Origin: Microcoleus sp036705565
GTDB taxonomy: Bacteria > Cyanobacteriota > Cyanobacteriia > Cyanobacteriales > Microcoleaceae
NCBI GenBank assembly: GCA_036705565.1
Contig: JAUBUY010000012.1
Direction: 5' to 3' (one strand)
DNA: 64,000 nt
The notes under the pieces are model-generated. The model saw only the letters and a list, made by a program, of their open reading frames with translations, did not search any database and was not told the DNA's origin. Of this stretch, positions 25,944 through 33,326 are shown piece by piece. The position numbers were made by a program, and so were the translations under genes. Within the stretch, counting starts at the first letter, position 1. Each line of letters begins with the position of its first letter.

Positions 25944-26113
25944 CCGCCAGGGGTTGAAAACCCGCCACCATCGGGGCCCGCCAGGGGTTGAAACCCCGCC
26001 ACCATCGGGGCCCGCCAGGGGTTGAAAACCCGCCACCATCGGGGCCCGCCAGGGGTTGAAACCCCGCCACCATCGGGGCCCGCCAGGGGTTGAAACCCCT
26101 GTCTCATAGCGAA
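25944..26113. repeat. 34-bp tandem repeat, five copies
   Basis: Units of 34 bases start at 25944, 25978, 26012, 26046 and 26080, each beginning CCGCCAGGGGTTGAAA and continuing CCACCATCGGGGCC-like. Copies differ at one alternating position. They lie between the DGQHR gene and dndB. The unit resembles the arm CCGCCGGGGATTGAAA of the palindromic element between dndC and dndD. Confidence 0.9.
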
Positions 26114-26212
26114 AGTCCTCTGAAGAGGACTGAATATGAATCAATTTCGAGGTTTATGTTTAGTCGGTTTTAACCGACTTTCGCTATGAGACGGGGGTTT
26201 CAACCCCCGGCG
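26101..26212. repeat. Large REP-like palindromic element upstream of dndB
   Basis: GTCTCATAGCGAAAGT (26101-26116) and ACTTTCGCTATGAGAC (26177-26192) are perfect 16-bp inverted arms. Inside are hairpins AGTCCTC-GAGGACT and AGTCGGTTTTAACCGACT. Outside is GGGGGTTTCAACCCCC. The same element family fills 31.2-33.2 kb. Confidence 0.85.
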
Positions 26213-26293
26213 GAATATCGGGGAAGCGAGTGAATTGACGATGGCACTTGCCCCTGATTTCTTCATACTTCGCACCTGCAACAACAAAAACAT

Positions 26294-27415
26294 ATGTCTA
26301 CTCCTTCCTTTGAATACATTTTGCCGGTAATTCGGGGAATTCAAGCGGGCCGCGAATATTACGTGTCGATGTGTCCGGTGCGTTTTTTGCCGAAATTGTT
26401 TCCCTTTGAATCTGAAGATTTGCCGCCGTCTCTGCGGGCGAAACGCGCGCTTAACAAAGCTAGGATTCCCGAAATTGCTGATTATTTTGTTAAGAATCCT
26501 ACAAGTTATACTTGTGGGGCTATTGCTGCTTCGATTGATGCGGATATTACTTTTGAAGCAGTGGGAAATGAGGCAGAAGAACGGAAAATCGGTCGCTTGC
26601 GAGTGCCGATGGATGCTAAGTTTACTATTAATGACGGACAGCATCGGCGGGCGGCTTTTGAGATGGCTTTGAGGGAAAATCCGCAGTTGGGATATGAGAC
26701 GGTGGCGCTGATTTTGTTTCTCGATATTGGGTTGGAAAAATCGCAGCAGATGTTTGCTGATTTGAACAATTTTCAAGTTCCTTTGGAGTCGTCGCTAAGT
26801 CTACTTTACAACCACCGGGACGATCGCGCTTTTGTGGTGAAGGCGGTTGTTAAGCAGGTTGAGGTTTTCCGGTGTTTGACTGAGATGGAGAGGGGGAGTT
26901 TGAACGGGCGATCGCACAAATTGTTTACGCTGAGTGCGATCGATCGTGCTATCATGGCTTTGCTGTCTAATATTGAGGGCAGCGAACAGGCCAAACCCTC
27001 TGGTTCTCGCACCAAAAAAGAACAGAAAGAGGAAGAACTTGCTCAAAAAATACAACGGGCGGTTAGTTATTGGAATGCGGTTTGCAGTTTTATTCAAGAT
27101 TGGCAATTAGTTCTGCACAAGCAAGTTGCGGCGGGGGAAATGCGCCGGGATTGCGTGCACTGTCACAGTGTTGTGCTTGAGAGTTTGGGGGAAGTTGGGG
27201 CGGCTTTGCTGTCGGTTTTTCCTGAGAGTTGGGAGGAACGTTTGAGCCTTTTGCAGCAGGTTGATTGGTCGATTTCTAATCCTGATTGGGAGGGTGGGAT
27301 TTTGTTGAAAGGGGGGATTTCTAAGTCAAGGGCGAGTGTTAGTTGGATGACTAATTATTTGAAGGTGAGGTTGGGTTTGGAAACCGCAAATGCAGCACAG
27401 GCGGGAGGCGCGTAG
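26294..27415 (+). CDS. dndB: DndB, DNA phosphorothioation regulator
   Basis: A 373-residue DndB protein. The start MSTPSFEYILPVIRGIQAGR and the block YYVSMCPVRFLPKLFPFE are typical, and the DGQHR motif is at 114-118 (TINDGQHRRAAFEMAL). FADLNNFQVPLESSLSLLYNHRD is the other conserved block. DndB represses dnd transcription and affects modification frequency in studied species. Here it is separated from dndC by two other genes. The space upstream is taken up by palindromic repeats, so its promoter must lie very close to the start (26215-26293). Confidence 0.93.
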   Translation: MSTPSFEYILPVIRGIQAGREYYVSMCPVRFLPKLFPFESEDLPPSLRAKRALNKARIPEIADYFVKNPTSYTCGAIAASIDADITFEAVGNEAEERKIGRLRVPMDAKFTINDGQHRRAAFEMALRENPQLGYETVALILFLDIGLEKSQQMFADLNNFQVPLESSLSLLYNHRDDRAFVVKAVVKQVEVFRCLTEMERGSLNGRSHKLFTLSAIDRAIMALLSNIEGSEQAKPSGSRTKKEQKEEELAQKIQRAVSYWNAVCSFIQDWQLVLHKQVAAGEMRRDCVHCHSVVLESLGEVGAALLSVFPESWEERLSLLQQVDWSISNPDWEGGILLKGGISKSRASVSWMTNYLKVRLGLETANAAQAGGA

Positions 27416-27420
27416 ATACA

Positions 27421-27443
27421 GCACAGGCGGGACGCCCGTGCCA
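27421..27443. repeat. Dispersed palindrome GCACAGGCGGGACGCCCGTGC
   Basis: A GC-rich short palindrome just after dndB. The same sequence in the opposite orientation is at about 37037-37058, before the metallo-hydrolase gene. Confidence 0.7.
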
Positions 27444-27483
27444 CCTTTGTAATTGCAGCGCCAAAAAGCCGCCAAAAACTAGG

Positions 27484-28095
27484 CTAATTAAAATAGCGTC
27501 TGAATGGTTCTGCAAGAATGCCCAAGATTTGGTCTAGCTGAGTAATAAAATATTCAGTCAAATCAATTTTTAACAACTGATTTTCTAAAATTAGAAATTT
27601 CCAGTTTGTACCAGTTGAAACTGCTCCATAAATTGCGGATTGTTCTTGCCCTTTGCGCGCATTAAATATTTGAGCTGCTGCCATCTGAGCCGCACACTGT
27701 CCCAATCCTATTCTAATATCGTTGTCTTTTGCTTCCACCAATGTCAAGACTGGGGCTGTAACTAATGATTGATTGCTGGATGCGCTGAGGAGAAAGTCAC
27801 AAGCCCCGGTTAATCCTTTGCTCTCTTCTACGTTAAATGTGTTGCCGGAAAAATAGCCAATTTTGTTGTTAAAAGTGCGCCGTATTTCGAGTAAAATGGG
27901 GGTGATGATTAATTCCGATCGAGCTTTTTCCGTGCTGATACTTGAGGCTAAGTCTAAAGCTTCGTCTAGAGTTTGTGTGAGGCGTTCTGAAGGTGCGAGG
28001 GGGGTAATTTGGCTGAATAAGTGGGGAATGTCTTCAACGGTTAGATCCAGGGTTGAGACGGCTTGGTCGATGGTTTTGAAGTCGCTGTAGGACAT
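27484..28095 (-). CDS. PD-(D/E)XK nuclease superfamily protein
   Basis: About 203 residues from the ATG at 28095 (MSYSDFKTIDQAVSTLDL); the frame is open to 28161 but the extra part looks non-native. The nuclease signature is ACDFLLS, about 18 residues, then LTLVEAKDND, giving the Asp and Glu-x-Lys of the PD-(D/E)XK core. The following GLGQCAAQMAAAQIFN is common to a family widespread in cyanobacteria. It lies antisense between dndB and the HNH gene. It could be a restriction nuclease of the island or an independent passenger; the sequence does not decide. Confidence 0.75.
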   Translation of the reverse strand: MSYSDFKTIDQAVSTLDLTVEDIPHLFSQITPLAPSERLTQTLDEALDLASSISTEKARSELIITPILLEIRRTFNNKIGYFSGNTFNVEESKGLTGACDFLLSASSNQSLVTAPVLTLVEAKDNDIRIGLGQCAAQMAAAQIFNARKGQEQSAIYGAVSTGTNWKFLILENQLLKIDLTEYFITQLDQILGILAEPFRRYFN

Positions 28096-28314
28096 ATTTA
28101 GTTTGCGGATGGGATGGATTTGAGAACCGCAGATGCACGCGGACAGTGATATAATTATCACCTGTCTAGGCTATAAAATAACTTTTTAGTCTGTTGACAC
28201 TGCTTAAATTGTCTAGTTTCTGGGTTATGGTTGTGCCTTGCGGTGCTTAACTTTTTGTTGAAAAGAGTGTAAAATTTTATATCGGATTTTATTTAATCAT
28301 AGCGGGAGGAGAAA

Positions 28315-29283
28315 ATGACTACAGGAGAAAATTCCGAAAATAAAAATCTAGCGTATTATCGACAACGTTTTGCCGCTCTTAATGTCAGTAATACACGCCA
28401 ACGGGGTCAAGCTAATCATAAGCCAATATTACTATTATCAATCATCGATCTAATTGCTCAAGGAATAATTAGGGAGAATCGAATTTATGTTTCAGACGAC
28501 TTAATTAAAACCTTTAATAAATATTGGGATATCTTAGGTTCTGAATCTCACAATCGTGGTTTGCACTATCCATTTTGGCATTTGGAAGGCGATGGTTTCT
28601 GGCATAAAACATTAAAGTCTGGATTTAATGGTTCAAAGCCTAAGACCACTAACAAGCTAAGAGAAGCTGTAGAATACGGTAGTTGGGATAATGAATTATT
28701 CAATTTACTTCAAGACCAAAATTCGAGATCGGAATTAATAGATACACTGATTGCGACATGGTTTTCATTAAATAGGGACGATATTGGAGATATTTTGCAA
28801 GTTAATCAAGACTTTGAGAAAGTTACTCAGACAGAAAGAGAACTATCAGACTCAGCAGGAATTGCTGACGGAGAACCAAAATTTTATTTAACAAAATCTG
28901 CTGTTAGAAATGCTTTTTTCAGGAAAGCAGTAGTACATACATATGATTACAAGTGTGCATTTTGTCGATTGAAAGTCATCAGGAATCTCACTCAAACTAT
29001 TGTAGATGGCTCACATATTAAGCCGTTTTCAAAGTTTTATGATAATCAAATTAATAATGGGATATCATTGTGTAAAAATCATCATTGGGCTTTTGACCAG
29101 GGTTGGTTTGCTATAGATGATAATTACAGAATTATCGTCGCTGATGACTTAGAAGAGGAATCCCCCAATGCCAGATGTATGAAAGATTTTCATAGTGAAA
29201 CTATTCTCCTGCCGGCTTCAGACCAAGATTTACCAAGACTTGAATCGCTAGAATGGCATCGGCTGAATGTATTTAGAGCTTAA
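28315..29283 (+). CDS. HNH endonuclease with an N-terminal sulfur-binding-like domain
   Basis: A 322-residue protein. The N-terminal region (about 15-105) has NHKPILLLSIIDLIAQG and LHYPFWHLEGDGFWHK, a pattern I associate with the sulfur-binding domains of ScoMcrA-type enzymes that read phosphorothioated DNA. The C-terminal HNH domain has CAFC, then VDGSHIKPFSKFYDN, NGISLCKNHHWAFDQG, giving the beta-beta-alpha metal fold with Cys ligands. GGGAGGAG is a strong ribosome site. It is 22 bases before the preferred dndC start, so the two are co-transcribed. A nuclease that could recognise the product of its own operon is unusual. The SBD assignment is by eye and needs a structure-based test. Confidence 0.8.
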   Translation: MTTGENSENKNLAYYRQRFAALNVSNTRQRGQANHKPILLLSIIDLIAQGIIRENRIYVSDDLIKTFNKYWDILGSESHNRGLHYPFWHLEGDGFWHKTLKSGFNGSKPKTTNKLREAVEYGSWDNELFNLLQDQNSRSELIDTLIATWFSLNRDDIGDILQVNQDFEKVTQTERELSDSAGIADGEPKFYLTKSAVRNAFFRKAVVHTYDYKCAFCRLKVIRNLTQTIVDGSHIKPFSKFYDNQINNGISLCKNHHWAFDQGWFAIDDNYRIIVADDLEEESPNARCMKDFHSETILLPASDQDLPRLESLEWHRLNVFRA

Positions 29284-29305
29284 TGAAGTAACTGAGGTTG
29301 AAGAC

Positions 29306-31024
29306 ATGACAGAAACAATGCAAATACCACTCTTTCCACCCCGTAGTGTAAGTGAGTTAGTGGCAGAAATAGAAAAATTAAGTAAAGAAATTAAAGAGTT
29401 ATATTGTTTAGATGATATACCTTGGGTTTTAGGATATTCCGGCGGAAAAGACAGCACTAGCGTAGTGCAGCTTATCTGGTATGCGATAGCAGAATTGCCA
29501 CCTGAAAAAAGAACAAAAAAAATCTATGTAATCACAACAGATACACTTGTAGAAAACCCGATAGTTTCTACTTGGGTACGTCAGTCATTAAAACAGATGA
29601 AGTCTGCTGCTATAGAGCAACAGCTACCAATAGAACCTTATATGCTTTATCCAGATGTCAAAGATACTTTCTGGGTAAACTTGATGGGAAAAGGCTACCC
29701 AGCACCGAGACATGGATTTCGCTGGTGTACTGAACGCCTGAAAATCCTTCCTTCTAATCGGTTTGTTCGTGATATGGTGAGAATCAATGGAGAAGTAATT
29801 CTTATATTGGGTACTCGCAAAGCTGAAAGTATTAAACGCGCTGTTTCAATGGAGAAACATGAAATAGGTCGCATGAGTGACCGTCTAAATAATAATTCTA
29901 GTTCCATTAAGTCTTTGCTTTATCAGAGTCCTAGTCTGCCTAATTCCCTAATTTATAGTCCGATTGAAGATTGGCGAACTGATGAAGTCTGGATTTATCT
30001 GAATCAGTGGCCTAATCCTTGGGAAAATAGCAACAAAGATTTATTTACCATGTATCGAGGTGCAACAGCAGACAATGAATGTCCTTTAGTTGTCGATACT
30101 TCTACCCCTAGCTGCGGCAGTTCTCGCTTTGGCTGCTGGGTTTGCACAATGGTAAGCCAAGATAAATCTATGGAGGCAATGATTCAAAATGATGAGGAAA
30201 AAGAATGGATGCAGCCTCTTCTCGATATTCGCAACGAATTAGACATTAAAAACGATCGCGATAAAAGAGACTTCCGCCGCATTTACGGTAGAGTAGAACT
30301 GTTTGAACGCAACATGGGCGACGACACAACCTCCGTCGAACCCATCCCAGGGCCCTACACCAAATTCTGGCGAGAACACTGGCTGAGACGAGTCCTGGAA
30401 GCACAAACCCAAATCCGCAAAACCGCACCCCTAGAAATGCGCGACATCACCTTAATTACCCCAGAAGAACTTAGCGAAATCCGCCGAATTTGGCTGGAAG
30501 AAAAGCATGAATTCGACGACAGTTTACCCCGGATTTACGAAGAAGTCACGGGCGAACCTTTTGAAGATTCCCGTCCCGCCGCCGAAAGAAAACTCCTCGG
30601 TAGCGATGAATGGACTGCGATCGAAGAGATTTGCAGCGAGGACAAAATGCACCTCGAATTGATGGCAAAACTCCTTGATACAGAACGCCAATACTACACC
30701 AAGCCCCGCCGTACAGGCATTTACGCCGATTTGGACAAATGCTTTGAAACCAGTTCGCGATCGAAGGATGAAGCGATTGGCAACGCCCACTATCAACGCA
30801 ATTTAAAAAAAGCGGTGGAAGATATTAAAGCAAATCCGACGGAAAACATTCAGCAATTCAAAGATGCGATCGCCCAAACCAACAGTTCCGCCAAAAACGA
30901 TACCGTTGATATTGCCAAACTTAAAGAAGAACTCGAAAGCAACAGCAATCAAAGCAGACAGCTATCTTGGGCGGATATTAAATTTTCACCGCCCAATTCA
31001 GGAGAGGAAAATAGCAAAGATTAG
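29306..31024 (+). CDS. dndC: DndC, phosphorothioation sulfurtransferase
   Basis: About 572 residues from the ATG at 29306 (MTETMQIPLFPPRSV), preceded by GAGG; the frame is open from 29267. The PP-loop motif SGGKDST is at about 45-51. Cys-rich segments CTERLK and CPLVVDTSTPSCGSSRFGCWVC are the expected Fe-S cluster ligands. DndC is a PAPS-reductase-like ATP pyrophosphatase that activates the DNA backbone and transfers sulfur with DndD and DndE. No dndA is in the window, so sulfur is probably supplied by a housekeeping cysteine desulfurase. The C-terminal part is charged. A repeat array starts directly after the stop. Confidence 0.95.
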   Translation: MTETMQIPLFPPRSVSELVAEIEKLSKEIKELYCLDDIPWVLGYSGGKDSTSVVQLIWYAIAELPPEKRTKKIYVITTDTLVENPIVSTWVRQSLKQMKSAAIEQQLPIEPYMLYPDVKDTFWVNLMGKGYPAPRHGFRWCTERLKILPSNRFVRDMVRINGEVILILGTRKAESIKRAVSMEKHEIGRMSDRLNNNSSSIKSLLYQSPSLPNSLIYSPIEDWRTDEVWIYLNQWPNPWENSNKDLFTMYRGATADNECPLVVDTSTPSCGSSRFGCWVCTMVSQDKSMEAMIQNDEEKEWMQPLLDIRNELDIKNDRDKRDFRRIYGRVELFERNMGDDTTSVEPIPGPYTKFWREHWLRRVLEAQTQIRKTAPLEMRDITLITPEELSEIRRIWLEEKHEFDDSLPRIYEEVTGEPFEDSRPAAERKLLGSDEWTAIEEICSEDKMHLELMAKLLDTERQYYTKPRRTGIYADLDKCFETSSRSKDEAIGNAHYQRNLKKAVEDIKANPTENIQQFKDAIAQTNSSAKNDTVDIAKLKEELESNSNQSRQLSWADIKFSPPNSGEENSKD

Positions 31025-31040
31025 GTCAATAATGTCGATC

Positions 31041-31133
31041 GGGCGATCGGGCTTTGGGGCGATCGGGCTTTGGGGCGATCGGGCTTTGGGGCGATCGGGC
31101 TTTGGGGCGATCGGGCTTTGGGGCGATCGGGCT
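31041..31133. repeat. 16-bp tandem repeat GGGGCGATCGGGCTTT
   Basis: About six head-to-tail copies, each containing the HIP1-like core GCGATCGGG. It begins within 20 bases of the dndC stop and runs into the assembly gap, so the true length is unknown. Confidence 0.9.
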
Positions 31134-31233
31134 NNNNNNNNNNNNNNNNNNNNNNNNNNNNNNNNNNNNNNNNNNNNNNNNNNNNNNNNNNNNNNNNNNN
31201 NNNNNNNNNNNNNNNNNNNNNNNNNNNNNNNNN
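31134..31233. other. Assembly gap (100 N)
   Basis: Exactly 100 undetermined bases within the tandem repeat. The size is a placeholder and the real repeat length is unknown. Confidence 1.
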
Positions 31234-32240
31234 TACCCACAAGTCCGCCGGGGATTGAAATCCCCGTCTAATAGCGAAAGTCGGTTAAAACCGACTGAAG
31301 AACCAAATCAAACGATCGCCGATTTCAGTCCTTTTGATCGCACTTTGGGGCGATCGGGCTTACCCACAAGCCCGCCGGGGATTGAAATCCCCGTCTAATA
31401 GCAAAAGTCGGTTAAAACCGACTGAAGAACCAAATCAAACGATCGCCGATTTCAGTCCTCTTTAAGAGGACTTTCGCTATGAGACAGGGATTTCAATCCC
31501 TGTCGGACTGTCGGATCGTGGGAATGGCCGATCGACCGCGATCGCACTCTCGACCCCGATTGTCCTCTGCAAGTCGATCGGGCTTACCCACAAGCCCGCC
31601 GGGGATTGAAATCCCCGTCTAATAGCAAAAGTCGGTTAAAACCGACTGAAGAACCAAATCAAACGATCGCCGATTTCAGTCCTCTTTAAGAGGACTTTCG
31701 CTATGAGACAGGGATTTCAATCCCTGTCGGACTGTCGGATCGTGGGAATGGCTGATCGACCGCGATCGCACTCTCGACCCCGATTGTCCTCTGCAAGTCG
31801 ATCGGGCTTACCCACAAGCCCGCCGGGGATTGAAATCCCCGTCTAATAGCAAAAGTCGGTTAAAACCGACTGAAGAACCAAATCAAACGATCGCCGATTT
31901 CAGTCCTCTTTAAGAGGACTTCAGCTATGAGACAGGGATTTCAATCCCTGTCGTACTGGGGGACTCGCACTCTCGACCCCGATCGCACTCTCGACCCCGA
32001 TTGTCCTCTGCAAGATTGGGCTTACCCACAAGCCCGCCGGGGATTGAAATCCCCGTCTCATAGCAAAAGTCGGTTAAAACCGACTGAAGAACCAAATCAA
32101 ACGATCGCCCATTTCAGTCCTCTTCAAGAGGACTTCAGCTATGAGACAGGGATTTCAATCCCTGTCGTACTGGGGGACTCTCGGATCGTCGGACTCGCCG
32201 ATCGACCCCGATCGCACTCTCGGATTTGGTCACAAAATGA
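31234..32240. repeat. REP-like palindromic element array, left of the RAYT gene
   Basis: At least five copies start near 31246, 31372, 31597, 31821 and 32033; complete ones recur every 212-225 bases. Each copy contains four hairpins: GGGGATTGAAATCCCC, AGTCGGTTAAAACCGACT, AGTCCTCTTTAAGAGGACT and AGGGATTTCAATCCCT. The right half is roughly the reverse complement of the left half, joined by AATAGCGAAAG and CTTTCGCTATGAG. Copies 2-4 are nearly identical, which points to recent amplification or gene conversion. Confidence 0.9.
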
Positions 32241-32275
32241 TAAATTAACCTAAACAATTAGGAGGAAAAATCTTT

Positions 32276-32728
32276 ATGGCAATGTGGCGGCTGTACTATC
32301 ATTTAGTTTGGGCAACAAAAGAGCGACAGCCTCTCATATCTCCCGCAAAAGAAACCGAACTTTACTCTTATATCATCGGCAAAGCAGACACCCTCAATTG
32401 CATCCTTCATGCGATCGGCGGCACAGAAAATCACATCCACTTAATAGTTTCCATTCCTCCGACACAATCGATCGCTGAATTCGTTAAAAATATTAAAGGT
32501 AGCAGCAGCCGTTATCTCAATCAAACTTTGCAAAATCCCAATAAATTTTCATGGCAAGAAGGATACGGAGTATTTTCTTTAGGACAAAAACAACTAGACT
32601 CAGCAGTCGCTTATGTGATAAATCAAAAGGAACATCACTTGCAAAAAACCACCAATTCCCATTTAGAACAAATCACGGATCAAGACCATCCACCCACTCG
32701 GTGGCACCCGAATTCGGCAGAGAATTAA
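32276..32728 (+). mobile_element. REP-associated Y1 transposase (RAYT, IS200-like)
   Basis: A 150-residue Y1 transposase. The HUH metal motif is H53 and H55 in ENHIHLIVS, and the catalytic tyrosine is Y113 in LDSAVAYVINQKEHH. The start MAMWRLYYHLVWATKERQPLI is typical. GGAGG precedes the ATG. It is flanked on both sides by the palindromic elements, with no IS605-type tnpB. In other bacteria such RAYT proteins bind and cut REP hairpins and are thought to spread them. All catalytic residues are present, so it may be active. Confidence 0.9.
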
Positions 32729-32794
32729 TTGAAAAACATTGGCCGACTCTCAGACTCGCGGACTATGCAGCTATTCGGACTTTGGGGGCGATCG

Positions 32795-33161
32795 GGCTTA
32801 CCCAAAGATCCGCCGGGGATTGAAATCCCCGTCGAGAGAGCGAAAGTCGGTTAAAACCGACTAAAAACCCAGATTCAACAGTCACAAACTTCAGTCCTCT
32901 TCAGAGGACTTCAGCTATGAGACAGGGATTTCAATCCCTGTCGGACTGGGGGACTCACAGATCGACCCCGATCGACCAATCGAGTCGATCGGGCTTACCC
33001 ACAAGCCCGCCGGGGATTGAAATCCCCGTCTAATAGCGAAAGTCGGTTAAAACCGACTGTGGATGCCAAATCAAACGAGCCCGGACTTCAGTCCTCTTCA
33101 GAGGACTTCAGCTATGAGACAGGGATTTCAATCCCTGTCGGACTGGGGGACTCACAGATCG
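32795..33161. repeat. REP-like palindromic element array, right of the RAYT gene
   Basis: Two further copies (starting near 32811 and 33007) of the four-hairpin element described on the left side, with slightly different inner sequences (CGAGAGAGCGAAAGTCGG in one). The second runs into the assembly gap. Confidence 0.88.
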
Positions 33162-33261
33162 NNNNNNNNNNNNNNNNNNNNNNNNNNNNNNNNNNNNNNN
33201 NNNNNNNNNNNNNNNNNNNNNNNNNNNNNNNNNNNNNNNNNNNNNNNNNNNNNNNNNNNNN
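33162..33261. other. Assembly gap (100 N)
   Basis: Exactly 100 undetermined bases, placed in the repeat array 65 bases before the dndD start. The promoter or upstream part of dndD may be missing from the sequence. Confidence 1.
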
Positions 33262-33326
33262 ACCCCGGACTGTCGGATACACCGATCGCACCCACCAACT
33301 TTCATCCCATCTCAACAACATCTACA

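Noticed and set aside
25944..26113. CRISPR array in the 34-bp repeats
   Set aside because: The units are joined head to tail with no unique spacers, and no cas genes are near.
25878..26144. Open frames encoding repeated Pro-Gly-Trp peptides
   Set aside because: They are produced by the 34-bp repeat; similar frames exist in two phases and there is no ribosome site.
31234..33161. CRISPR array in the GGGATTGAAATCCC repeats
   Set aside because: The period is over 200 bases, the intervening DNA is itself repeated, and a RAYT transposase, not cas genes, is present.
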